Below, piece by piece: positions 23,547 through 32,653 of a stretch of DNA of 64,000 bases (position 1 is the first letter of the stretch; each line of letters begins with the position of its first letter). A program made the position numbers and the translations under genes. The DNA comes from Chitinophagaceae bacterium (GTDB taxonomy: Bacteria; Bacteroidota; Bacteroidia; Chitinophagales; Chitinophagaceae). A model generated the notes under the pieces. It made no database searches, was not told the origin of the DNA, and worked only from the letters and a program-made list of their open reading frames with translations. The DNA is taken from the NCBI GenBank assembly GCA_947447465.1, contig CANFKE010000019.1, positions 1 through 64,000 on the forward strand, written 5' to 3'.

Positions 23547-26500
23547 ATGAAGATCTCTGATTACGCAGTCAAAAATTATCAGTTCACACTGGTCATTTTT
23601 ATCATGATCATAGTACTTGGATTATCCACTATTCTCAGTATGCCACGGTCTGAGGATCCGGAGATGCATGCACCGATATATCCGGTAGTCATAGTTTATC
23701 CGGGAACAAGTCCGAAAGACATGGAAGAACTGGTGGTAAAACCACTGGAAAAAGAAATAACAGGACTCGACAACATAAAACGTGTACGTAGTTCTATTGG
23801 AGATGGTGTTGCAGTGCTGCGAGTTGAATATAAATATAACAGCAACGTTGAAAATAAATTTCAGGAGCTGACAAGAGTTGTCAATAATAAAAGGAATGAA
23901 CTTCCCTCTGATATTTTGAGTCTGGAAGTGCAGAAGTTTCAACCATCAGATGTCAATATCATACAGATAGGGCTGATCTCAGAAAATGCACCTAGAGAAA
24001 GAATGAAATATTATGCGGAAAAGTTGCAGGATGAACTTGAAAAACTAACTGCTTTAAAGAAAGTAGAGATTCATGGACTACCTGAGCAACAAGTACGTAT
24101 AGAACTGGACTTTGAGCAAATGGCTAAGGCTCATATACCCCTGGCAGCAGTAATGGGAAGCCTGCAAAGCGAAATCGCCAATATACCGGGTGGCAGTATT
24201 GATGCTGGAAACAGAACTTTCAATATTAAGACCAGCGGCAACTATCAATCTATTGATGAGATAAAGAATACTATCGTATCGTCAGGTAACGGTAATATCG
24301 TATTTCTGAAAGACATTGCTAAAGTATATTATGGATTTGAGGATGAAAAATACAGGACCAGACTCAATGGCCACAGATGTCTTTTTGTTGTTGCAGCTCA
24401 AAAAGAAGGTGAGAACATCACAAAGACCAAACAGGCTTATCAGCCTGTAATTGAACAATTCAAAAAGACACTTCCATCTAATATAGACCTTGTACAAAAT
24501 TTTGATCAGGCAGACAATGTGAACCGGCGTTTAAGCGGGCTCGGTGAAGATTTTATCATTGCGATATTATTGGTTGCTGTCACCTTGTTACCGCTTGGTT
24601 TCCGCCCGGCTATCATTGTAATGATCTCCATACCGCTGTCATTATCTATAGGTATTGTCTTGCTGAATCTGTTTGGATATAACCTGAATCAATTGAGTAT
24701 TGTAGGTCTTGTCGTAGCATTAGGCCTTCTGGTAGATGATAGTATTGTAGTAGTAGAGAATATTGAACGCTGGATGCTGGAAGGGCATACCCGTATGGAG
24801 GCAACACTGAAGGCAACAAAACAAATAGGTAAGGCGGTTGTAGGTTGCACCATCATGCTCATTATAGCTTTTATGCCATTGGTATTCTTGCCCGAGGGCG
24901 CTGGCGATTTTATACGAGGACTTCCTCTTGCAGTGATTCTGTCGGTTTTTGCATCTATGCTTGTATCATTGACTATAATACCATTCTTATCGAGCAAGCT
25001 ACTGAAGAATCATACCGGACATCCGGATGGCAATATATTTATGAGAGCTCTGAAGAAGATGATACATGGCAGCTATAGTAAGTTACTTGACAAAGCACTC
25101 TCCCGCCCTATCCTCACAATAATTGCTGCAGTGATCATCTTCGGAGGCTCAATGGTATTGTTCAAGGCGGTAGGCTTTAGTTTGTTCCCGTCTTCAGAAA
25201 AGCCTCAATTTTTTATCAATATTACTACTCCCCCTCAGTCAAATATAAGCTATACCAATTCCATAGCTCAACGCATAGAGGCAGAACTGAAGAAGGAACC
25301 AATGATCAAATACTTTGCTACTAATGTTGGGAAGGGCAATCCGCGTATCTACTATAACGAGATACAGGAAAACGAACGAAGTGACTACAGCCAGATATTT
25401 GTTCAGCTTGATGAACATACCTCACCAGACAAGAAGCTGGAATTAATAGAAAGTTTAAGGGTAAAATGGACTCCATACCCGGGTGCAAAAATAGAAGTGA
25501 AGAACTTTGAACAGGGACCACCTGTTGTTGCTCCTGTAGAAGTAAGACTGTTTGGCGAAAATCTGGATACTCTGCGGGCAATAGCAGAACGTGTAGAAGT
25601 AATGTTACAAAAGACGCCGGGTACCATCTATGTCAATAATCCGGTAAGTCTGTTGAAAACCGATATAAAAGTGGCAATCAATAAAGAAAAAGCTCAGCTG
25701 CTTGGTGTGCCTACTGTTAATATCGACAGGACTGTCAGATTAGCTGTTGCAGGTTTTAACATGGGTAAATACACCGATGTCAATGAAAATGACTACAACA
25801 TATTACTCACTCGTAGTAAAGAAGAACGACCAACACTTGATGTGATCAGTAATTTATTGGTCAACAATAATCAGGGGATGGCTATTCCTATCAGTCAACT
25901 TGCAGACCTGAGATTAGAAAAGTCTCCTATCAATATCAACCACATGGAGAAAAAGAGAGTGGTTTCTGTAAAAGCTAACATCCAGAAAGGGTTCCTGATA
26001 GATGATGTGATCAATAGCGTTACCGATAAGATGGACAAGATGGGTCTTCCAAAGGGATATAGCTACGAGATGGGCGGTGAGATAGAAACACGTAAAGATT
26101 CATTCGGCGGATTTATGAACATCATCATCGTTACCGTATTCATGTTCATCGCCATGCTCATACTGTTGTTCCGTACATTTAAAAGTACGCTTATCGTCTT
26201 GTCTGTGATACCATTGGGTATAGTTGGTGCGGCAACAGCGCTGTGGCTAACGGGTAATACCCTGTCCTTTGTAGCTATCATTGGTCTTATCGCACTCGCT
26301 GGAATAGAAGTAAAAAACACTATCCTTTTGGTCGATTTTACCAATCAATTGAGAGAACAAGGTAAAAGCCTCGATGAAGCTATTCGCGAAGCAGGAGAAG
26401 TAAGATTTTTGCCTATAGTATTAACATCTCTTACAGCAATCGGCGGACTTTTACCCATAGCCATCTCCACCAATCCGCTTATAGCACCTTTGGCAATAGT

Positions 26501-26585
26501 GCTCATAGGTGGTCTGATCAGCTCTACCCTATTATCCAGAATAGTGACACCCGTGGTGTATAAACTGATGCCTCCTAAAGTTTAG
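23547..26585 (+). CDS. RND-family efflux permease (AcrB/MdtB-like)
   Basis: 1,012 residues, the usual length for this family, with two sets of six membrane helices separated by large periplasmic loops. The start NYQFTLVIFIMIIVLGLSTI is TM1. TM4 holds GLLVDDSIVVVENIERWM, whose adjacent aspartates are the proton-relay pair. The loop motif YPGTSPKDMEELVVKPLE is typical. The hydrophobic drug-efflux type (HAE-1-like) is more likely than a heavy-metal pump because of this DD pair, but the substrate is unknown. It ends the operon and a terminator follows at 26608. Confidence 0.95.
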   Translation: MKISDYAVKNYQFTLVIFIMIIVLGLSTILSMPRSEDPEMHAPIYPVVIVYPGTSPKDMEELVVKPLEKEITGLDNIKRVRSSIGDGVAVLRVEYKYNSNVENKFQELTRVVNNKRNELPSDILSLEVQKFQPSDVNIIQIGLISENAPRERMKYYAEKLQDELEKLTALKKVEIHGLPEQQVRIELDFEQMAKAHIPLAAVMGSLQSEIANIPGGSIDAGNRTFNIKTSGNYQSIDEIKNTIVSSGNGNIVFLKDIAKVYYGFEDEKYRTRLNGHRCLFVVAAQKEGENITKTKQAYQPVIEQFKKTLPSNIDLVQNFDQADNVNRRLSGLGEDFIIAILLVAVTLLPLGFRPAIIVMISIPLSLSIGIVLLNLFGYNLNQLSIVGLVVALGLLVDDSIVVVENIERWMLEGHTRMEATLKATKQIGKAVVGCTIMLIIAFMPLVFLPEGAGDFIRGLPLAVILSVFASMLVSLTIIPFLSSKLLKNHTGHPDGNIFMRALKKMIHGSYSKLLDKALSRPILTIIAAVIIFGGSMVLFKAVGFSLFPSSEKPQFFINITTPPQSNISYTNSIAQRIEAELKKEPMIKYFATNVGKGNPRIYYNEIQENERSDYSQIFVQLDEHTSPDKKLELIESLRVKWTPYPGAKIEVKNFEQGPPVVAPVEVRLFGENLDTLRAIAERVEVMLQKTPGTIYVNNPVSLLKTDIKVAINKEKAQLLGVPTVNIDRTVRLAVAGFNMGKYTDVNENDYNILLTRSKEERPTLDVISNLLVNNNQGMAIPISQLADLRLEKSPININHMEKKRVVSVKANIQKGFLIDDVINSVTDKMDKMGLPKGYSYEMGGEIETRKDSFGGFMNIIIVTVFMFIAMLILLFRTFKSTLIVLSVIPLGIVGAATALWLTGNTLSFVAIIGLIALAGIEVKNTILLVDFTNQLREQGKSLDEAIREAGEVRFLPIVLTSLTAIGGLLPIAISTNPLIAPLAIVLIGGLISSTLLSRIVTPVVYKLMPPKV

Positions 26586-26607
26586 CTTCTTAAAGTTCCA
26601 AAATTGC

Positions 26608-26645
26608 AAAAGGTAGTTTCAAAAATTTGAAACTACCTTTTTTAT
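26608..26645 (+). terminator. Terminator of the RND efflux operon
   Basis: A 13-bp perfect stem, AAAAGGTAGTTTC (26608-26620) and GAAACTACCTTTT (26629-26641), is followed by T residues, starting 23 bp after the permease stop. Confidence 0.88.
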
Positions 26646-26778
26646 GTGGCTTATTCTAGATACTAACTGTAGTTAAGCACAATCTTATCTTACTGACATG
26701 TATCACACAAATGAAAATGGCAATTTTTACAAATTGTGCATAAATAAATAGTCAATACATTCAGACTAATAACTTTTT

Positions 26779-27744
26779 TTACTTCTCCCGCTGCAATAAG
26801 AACTGCGCAAGTTCAAGCAAAGGTTGCTTACGCTTAGACGGTACGGCTACTTCATCCAGCGATTGGAAAGCAAGTTGCGAATAATGAGCTACAAGATCTC
26901 TGCACTGAACATCGGCACCGGTTGCAGTAAATAGTGCCAGCATAGACTTTACCTTACCATCAGCATTACCGTTAATTAGTGCTTCAATTTCAGCGCGCTG
27001 TCCTGCATCTGCATTTTGCAATGCTTTTACCAGCAGCACTGTTTTCTTATTGGCCAATATATCGCCACCATTCTGCTTGCCTATTACTTCCGCCACACCA
27101 TAAGCATCCAGGTAATCGTCTTGTAGTTGAAAGGCGATACCCATGTTCTTACCAAACTCATAGAGTTTATTGGCACTATCGCCCAGTGCACCACTCACCA
27201 ACGCACCCATCTTCAGGCTGCATGCCAGCAGTACCGACGTTTTAAGGGTGATCATGTGTATATATTCATCAAGGGTCACATCCACCCTCGTCTCAAAATC
27301 CATATCCAGCTGCTGCCCCTCACATACCTCAATAGCAGTTTTGTTGAATAACTGCATCACCGGTTGCAATGCTGTATTTATATTGGCTAAGCTATGGTAG
27401 GCATAGATACCCATAATGTCGCCACACAATATCCCGGATGTAAGTCCGTACTTGGCATGTATGGTTGGCTGCCCGCGGCGAAGCGGTGCCTTGTCCATAA
27501 TATCATCATGTATCAGTGTAAAGTTGTGAAACAGCTCTACACCTATCGCAGCATGCCATGCATCCTCATTAATATCCATAAACAGCTCATTGGCCATCAG
27601 GCATACCACAGGCCTTATCCGCTTCCCACCCAATGCCAGCAAATACCGGCAGGGTTCGTATATAGTTGCCGGAGATTCTGGGAATGGTAAAGTAGTGGTA
27701 AAGCGTTGTTCGAACTGAGCTACAAGGTCGGTAAATGATTGCAT
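26779..27744 (-). CDS. Polyprenyl diphosphate synthase (FPP/GGPP-type)
   Basis: 321 residues, trans-isoprenyl diphosphate synthase condensing allylic diphosphates with IPP. The first Asp-rich motif is DDIMD (80-84, with RR at 89-90) and the second is DDYLD (208-212, FQLQDDYLDAYG). Bulky Phe75, five residues before the first motif, suggests a short-chain product such as FPP or GGPP (inference). The motif GGDILANKKT near 230 is typical. It is transcribed alone; a minus-strand -7 element TACTTTTG (27778-27771) lies just upstream of the start, and RNase R is upstream on the same strand. Confidence 0.94.
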   Translation of the reverse strand: MQSFTDLVAQFEQRFTTTLPFPESPATIYEPCRYLLALGGKRIRPVVCLMANELFMDINEDAWHAAIGVELFHNFTLIHDDIMDKAPLRRGQPTIHAKYGLTSGILCGDIMGIYAYHSLANINTALQPVMQLFNKTAIEVCEGQQLDMDFETRVDVTLDEYIHMITLKTSVLLACSLKMGALVSGALGDSANKLYEFGKNMGIAFQLQDDYLDAYGVAEVIGKQNGGDILANKKTVLLVKALQNADAGQRAEIEALINGNADGKVKSMLALFTATGADVQCRDLVAHYSQLAFQSLDEVAVPSKRKQPLLELAQFLLQREK

Positions 27745-27854
27745 GTGTTCCTTTTACGGTTATTAATGTTCAAAAGTAAAAATTACATTTAAGAAAAAGC
27801 CAACAACGATATTTTATATCCTTGCTGGCTCCGTCTCTCAATATTGAATACTCA

Positions 27855-29984
27855 TTATTTCTTCTTTTTCTTCCTGTCAATTCGGCCTGCGGCTCCTTTT
27901 TTACCGCCACCACCACCTGGTCTACTTGGCTGAGATCTGCCGCTCTGCCCTCTTCCTGATGCTCCTCTTCCCATATCACCTCTTGACGGCCGACTTGCTG
28001 CCGCATATTTAGAACGGGTGATACCCGGCATCTCCATAATAGTAAAATCTATCTGTCGTTTATCCAGATTGGCAGATACTACCTTTATCATCACTTTATC
28101 GCCCATAGCAAATCGCAGATGTGTATTGCGACCTACCAATGCATATTCATTTTCTACAAAAAGGAAATCATCAAATTCAGCCAGATCATTAGAAGATACC
28201 ATGCCTTCGCACTTATGAGCTACCGTCTCTGCCCAGAAACCATACTGGCTTACGCCGCTGATAACTGCTTCAAAGTCTTCCCCAACATAATCCTGCATGT
28301 ATTCTACCTGTTTGTATTTATTGGCACTGCGTTCACAGTCCATTGCCCTGCGTTCCTGATCACTGCAGTGCGAACATTGAGTTTCCAGATCTTTTATTGG
28401 CTCTATCTTGTTTTCAAGACATTGCTGCAAAATTCGGTGCACCAGCACATCAGGATATCTACGGATAGGAGATGTAAAATGACAATAATCTTCAAAACCC
28501 AATCCATAATGACCTATATTGTCTGTTGTATAGATAGCTTTAGACATAGTACGAATACCCAATTGTTCCAGTACATGTTGCTCGGGTTTACCATTCACTG
28601 CTTCCAACATACTATTGAATGAGCTTGCCACAGCCTCAGTGCTGCTGAAATCGAATTTGATACCAAAACGACCTGCATATAATGCAAACATCTTCAGCTT
28701 ATCCTGGTCCGGCTCATCATGAATTCGATAAGGGAATGGCACCGGCTTATCTTTAAAAGTAATGCCTGAAACATATTCTGCAACAGACCTGTTGGCCAGC
28801 AACATCAATTCTTCAATGAGCTTATGTGCCTCTTTACTTTCTTTGATAACAATTCCAATTGGTTTGCCATGTTCATCCAGCTTGAATCGGATCTCCTGAG
28901 AAGAGAAATTGATAGCACCGGCTTTGAAACGGTCTGCTCGCAGACTTTGTGCTATGCCATTCAAAATATGTATCACTTCCTTATGATCACCTTCTGCACC
29001 TTCGATTATTTCCTGAACATCTTCATAACTGAATCTGCGATCAGAATGTATGAGCGTTTTACCCAACCACGTATCTCTTACTGCTCCCTTGCCATTGATC
29101 TGGAATATTGCTGAGAAGGTATATTTATCTTCATTTGGGCGCAGAGAACAAAGCTCATTACTCAGTCGCTCCGGCAACATCGGCAATACCCTGTCCGGCA
29201 GGTACACACTTGTTGCTCTCTTATAAGCTTCTTTATCTAATGCCGATCCGGCTTCTATAAAGTGACTCACATCTGCAATGTGCACACCCACTTCAAACCA
29301 TCCCTCTTTAAGTGGTTTAAATGATATAGCATCATCAAAGTCTTTGGCATCTATCGGATCAATGGTCATGGTAAGAATACCACGCATGTCTCTTCGCTTG
29401 GCTATTTCGTCTTTGTCTATAGTTTCAGAATACCTTGCTGCATCTTCCAATACTTCATCCGGGAAGGTGAGGGGAAATCCATTTTCAGTTAGAATGGATT
29501 GCATCGCTATTTCATTCAAAGATTCATTGGTAAGGATACTGGTGATCTCTCCAACCGGATTTTTAGCTTTGCCATTCCAATCTGTTACTTTAGCAATAGC
29601 CTTATCCGCTTCCTTAGCGCCATTGAGGCCCGAAAGTGGTATGAATATATCTACCGGCATTCTTTCGCTGTCCGGTATCAGAAAAGCAAAATGCTCATGA
29701 ACCTGCACTCTGCCGCTAAACTCAGATTGCTTGCGGTGAATGACCTTAGTTATTGTCCCTTCTTGTCTTTTGTTATTGTCTGCGTAGCCGTTTACCTCTA
29801 ATGTAACTGTATCCCCATTCAGGGCGTTACCCATATGCTCTCGCTTTACTATGATGTCCTTTGCCTGTCCTTCTACGACCACAAAACCCATACCTCCTCG
29901 TGAAATTTCCAGTTTACCTGTATAAGAGCTCTTGCTTGAATTGTTGTCTTTGTTGTACTTTTTTTGATTTGATCTTTTATTCAT
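27855..29984 (-). CDS. rnr: Ribonuclease R
   Basis: 709 residues, an RNB-family processive 3'-to-5' exoribonuclease. An N-terminal cold-shock-like OB region (~25-85) precedes the RNB catalytic domain, where MTIDPIDAKDFDDAISF (~205-220) carries the four catalytic Asp residues. Further RNB landmarks are RATSVYLPDRVLPMLPERLS and SPIRRYPDVLVHRIL. A C-terminal S1 domain (~560-640) and a basic, Gly-rich tail ending RIDRKKKKK follow, as in RNase R rather than RNase II. It acts in structured-RNA decay and rRNA/tmRNA quality control. Length is normal. Confidence 0.96.
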   Translation of the reverse strand: MNKRSNQKKYNKDNNSSKSSYTGKLEISRGGMGFVVVEGQAKDIIVKREHMGNALNGDTVTLEVNGYADNNKRQEGTITKVIHRKQSEFSGRVQVHEHFAFLIPDSERMPVDIFIPLSGLNGAKEADKAIAKVTDWNGKAKNPVGEITSILTNESLNEIAMQSILTENGFPLTFPDEVLEDAARYSETIDKDEIAKRRDMRGILTMTIDPIDAKDFDDAISFKPLKEGWFEVGVHIADVSHFIEAGSALDKEAYKRATSVYLPDRVLPMLPERLSNELCSLRPNEDKYTFSAIFQINGKGAVRDTWLGKTLIHSDRRFSYEDVQEIIEGAEGDHKEVIHILNGIAQSLRADRFKAGAINFSSQEIRFKLDEHGKPIGIVIKESKEAHKLIEELMLLANRSVAEYVSGITFKDKPVPFPYRIHDEPDQDKLKMFALYAGRFGIKFDFSSTEAVASSFNSMLEAVNGKPEQHVLEQLGIRTMSKAIYTTDNIGHYGLGFEDYCHFTSPIRRYPDVLVHRILQQCLENKIEPIKDLETQCSHCSDQERRAMDCERSANKYKQVEYMQDYVGEDFEAVISGVSQYGFWAETVAHKCEGMVSSNDLAEFDDFLFVENEYALVGRNTHLRFAMGDKVMIKVVSANLDKRQIDFTIMEMPGITRSKYAAASRPSRGDMGRGASGRGQSGRSQPSRPGGGGGKKGAAGRIDRKKKKK

Positions 29985-30236
29985 TAATTAAATTTACTTC
30001 ACTAAAGATAATGAATAAATGACTCATTGACTTAATGCACTGCTGCTACAGCTATATATTTAACAATTTAGCAATTTGCATTGAGCATTTTTATACTAAT
30101 GATACCCAATGCATCAACTTGAACTATAAGCTAAAATGAAAAATGGCATATAATAACATTCGATATTATTTTAAATCATTTCCGCTATTAACTAAAATAA
30201 TGACAACAAAAATGTCGTTAAAACAAACTTTAAACA

Positions 30237-30264
30237 TTTGTTGACGTTTCACTCATTATTTTTG
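30237..30264 (+). promoter_or_regulatory. Promoter of the thioredoxin-like lipoprotein gene
   Basis: TTTG (30237-30240) and, 16 bp later, TATTTTTG (30257-30264) fit the -33/-7 consensus. Transcription would start near 30271, which argues for the ATG at 30314 rather than an in-frame codon at 30269. The rest of the 284-bp gap upstream holds nothing recognisable. Confidence 0.5.
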
Positions 30265-30313
30265 GTATGTGGAAAAGATATGCGCGACAGATTTTAATGC
30301 TAAAAGTCACTGG

Positions 30314-31450
30314 ATGAAATATAAACATTTACTTTTCTTTCTTATTGTTTCGGGATTTTTTGCATCGTGTAGCCCAGGTAGCCGCAAGTTCAATATTGTG
30401 GGTAGTATAACAGGTATGCCGGAGCAAACAGTGATACTCGAGCAGCTCAATGCCAACGACGTAATTACTATTGTTGATTCTCAACGTTCAGACAACAAAG
30501 GTAATTTCGAGATCGCCGGTGTTTCTCCTGAGCCCGGCCTGTATAGATTGCATTTTGCTAAGAATAAATTCATTCTTCTTTCAATTGACAAAGGCAATAT
30601 AAAAGTTACCGGAGACTGGAATACTATCGAGAACTATAATGTTTCCGGTTCATCAAGTTCCGAGAGTTTAAGGCGCTTTATTGTTTCCATTCGTGAACAC
30701 TTGCGCGATATCAACACTATGACAATGGTCATAGATACTTTACAAGCTAAGGGAAATGACAGTTTGCTGCAGGTAGCGAAGAAAGAATTTCAGGATGTTC
30801 AGTTCAATTTTACTGAATATGTAGAAATTTATGCAGATACAACTAAGGCTGAACCTAATGCGATCTTTGCAGCTAGAATGCTCAATGCCAATACTGAGAT
30901 AAATTATCTGGAGACATTTGCACAGAGTCTTGGTCGTAAGTATCCGGGGACTAAAATGACCAAAGATTATGCTGAATATTATGCTAAACTGGATCTCAGG
31001 TCACATCAACAGAAAGCAGAACCAGGCCGTATAGATGTTGGTGCTATGGCGCCGGATATCAAGTTGCAGACAATTGACGGTAAAGAAGCATCTCTTTCAT
31101 CGCTCAAAGGCAAATATGTTCTGCTGGATTTCTGGGCATCATGGTGTCGCCCGTGCAGAGCCGAAAACCCTAATGTAGTTGCAGCTTACAACAAATACAA
31201 GGACAAGAACTTTACCATTTTCAGTGTATCACTGGATAACCAGAAAGACAAATGGGAACAGGCTGTTAAAGATGATGGACTTACCTGGACTCAGGTTAGT
31301 GACCTGAAAGGTTGGAGCTCTGATGCTGCACGTATGTATGGTGTACAGTCTATTCCGTTCAACTATCTGATCGATCCGAATGGAAAGATCATAGCCCGCG
31401 ACTTACGTGGAGAACAGTTGGAAATTATCTTAAGACAATCTATAAAATAG
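30314..31450 (+). CDS. Thioredoxin-like lipoprotein with DUF4369 N-domain
   Basis: About 378 residues from the ATG at 30314, chosen because it gives a clean lipoprotein signal (MKYKHLLFFLIVSGFFASC) and lies downstream of the predicted transcription start. Residues ~25-120 resemble the DUF4369 beta domain (FNIVGSITGMPEQTVILEQL). The C-terminal redoxin/AhpC-TSA domain (~235-378) contains the CxxC active site WASWCRPC near 277 and the cis-Pro region VQSIPFNYLID. It is predicted to be a periplasmic-facing thiol-disulfide oxidoreductase of the ResA/TlpA type. A single-gene unit with a bidirectional terminator downstream. Confidence 0.9.
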   Translation: MKYKHLLFFLIVSGFFASCSPGSRKFNIVGSITGMPEQTVILEQLNANDVITIVDSQRSDNKGNFEIAGVSPEPGLYRLHFAKNKFILLSIDKGNIKVTGDWNTIENYNVSGSSSSESLRRFIVSIREHLRDINTMTMVIDTLQAKGNDSLLQVAKKEFQDVQFNFTEYVEIYADTTKAEPNAIFAARMLNANTEINYLETFAQSLGRKYPGTKMTKDYAEYYAKLDLRSHQQKAEPGRIDVGAMAPDIKLQTIDGKEASLSSLKGKYVLLDFWASWCRPCRAENPNVVAAYNKYKDKNFTIFSVSLDNQKDKWEQAVKDDGLTWTQVSDLKGWSSDAARMYGVQSIPFNYLIDPNGKIIARDLRGEQLEIILRQSIK

Positions 31451-31466
31451 TATTTATAAAAAACAG

Positions 31467-31506
31467 TTCATTGAAAAGGCGACCAATTGGTCGCCTTTTC
31501 AATGAA
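31467..31506. terminator. Bidirectional terminator (40-bp perfect palindrome)
   Basis: The 40 bases are an uninterrupted palindrome centred on AATT, with core GGCGACC/GGTCGCC. It sits 16 bp after the thioredoxin-like gene stop and 24 bp from the convergent stop at 31531, so it can serve both genes. Confidence 0.8.
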
Positions 31507-31530
31507 TAAGCACTTCTGTTTACAGTAGTA

Positions 31531-32496
31531 TTAATGTTCTATGTAAGTATAAGTAAAGTAGATCATTGGCACTATACACTCATTTTTCCTTCTTCCACCT
31601 ACTAATGGAGGTGTTAAGAACCATTTATCAGGAGCGGTATTTTCAAAAGTTGTTCTGGCATATCTTCTGTACACAATTGGCTTTATGTCATGCACCCAAC
31701 TCAGCCCCAATACCTGACCATTGAAGAATGTTCGCAAAGAATCATTACCCGCATAGTAGTTGGTGGCACCATTTATCAGCCATGGATAACCATCATTTTT
31801 GTATCCTACGGTCCACTCTACAGACACAAATAGTCCTCCCTTTACCTGTATCTTCTTATTACTGAGATCGGCACTAATCCACTCATTGCCCTTTCGTGCG
31901 CTCAATACCAATACACTATCCGTCACCTCTTCTCCGGGAGCACCTGTTGAGTCTGGTTCATAAATATGTACCAGAAATTTGTTGGTCACTGCCTCTCCAT
32001 TCTTGGTAATGAATACGTTGACTTCATTAAGTATCCCATTACGTAAAGAATCGGCAGGGAGAAATAATGCTATCTCGTCTTTAAAAGTGAGGTAACAACC
32101 AGCATCATGACCGGTACGACCAGCGCCGGCAATGCCCTGTCGCTCCCTACCGCCTTTGGCTCCTATAACGGCCTCCTGTAATCTGTTAGATTTCTTTTGC
32201 AATTCTACTATTATAGAATCTTCCGGCATGACATCAACTTCAATAGTTGTTTTTTCATAACCTTGTCCATAAAAACTAAATGAATCCTCTGCTGAAACAT
32301 CTGCCTTAAAATAGAAATTACCCTTAGCGTCACACAGGTAAGTTTGGTTAGCCTTCTCCACTTTTACAAATGAATTTGGGATACCATTATTGTTCTTATT
32401 CACTATACGTCCATAGAAAGCACGAGGCTGTGCCTGAGTGACTGTTGAGCAAAGTAGCATTGAGCAGATGGATGCAGATAGGAGTTTACCTGTCAT
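31531..32496 (-). CDS. Secreted CarboxypepD_reg-like domain protein
   Basis: 321 residues. A signal peptide (MTGKLLSASICSMLLCSTVTQAQ) is followed by a CarboxypepD_reg-like beta-sandwich (~28-100, FYGRIVNKNNNGIPNSFVKV ... GQGYEKTTIEVDV), as found at the start of Bacteroidota outer-membrane proteins. The remaining ~200 residues (from DAGCYLTFKDEIALFLP) form a soluble, probably beta-rich domain that I do not recognise. There is no TonB-dependent barrel, so it is probably periplasmic or surface-located. A single-gene unit; a near-consensus minus-strand -7 element lies upstream. Confidence 0.8.
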   Translation of the reverse strand: MTGKLLSASICSMLLCSTVTQAQPRAFYGRIVNKNNNGIPNSFVKVEKANQTYLCDAKGNFYFKADVSAEDSFSFYGQGYEKTTIEVDVMPEDSIIVELQKKSNRLQEAVIGAKGGRERQGIAGAGRTGHDAGCYLTFKDEIALFLPADSLRNGILNEVNVFITKNGEAVTNKFLVHIYEPDSTGAPGEEVTDSVLVLSARKGNEWISADLSNKKIQVKGGLFVSVEWTVGYKNDGYPWLINGATNYYAGNDSLRTFFNGQVLGLSWVHDIKPIVYRRYARTTFENTAPDKWFLTPPLVGGRRKNECIVPMIYFTYTYIEH

Positions 32497-32603
32497 TGTT
32501 TAACTGTTAGTATTCCTAAATGTACTAAAAAAACATGCCGCCAGGAATAACTACTGCAATTAAATGACAGGATATCACATGCTTTTAACATGATATAAAA
32601 GAA

Positions 32604-32632
32604 ACAAGCCGCAGAAAATATCTGCGGCTTGT
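32604..32632 (-). terminator. Terminator of the M13 peptidase gene
   Basis: A 12-bp stem, ACAAGCCGCAGA and TCTGCGGCTTGT, is followed on the minus strand by a T-rich stretch, starting 21 bp beyond the peptidase stop. Confidence 0.8.
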
Positions 32633-32653
32633 CATTCATTAACTATTGATCAA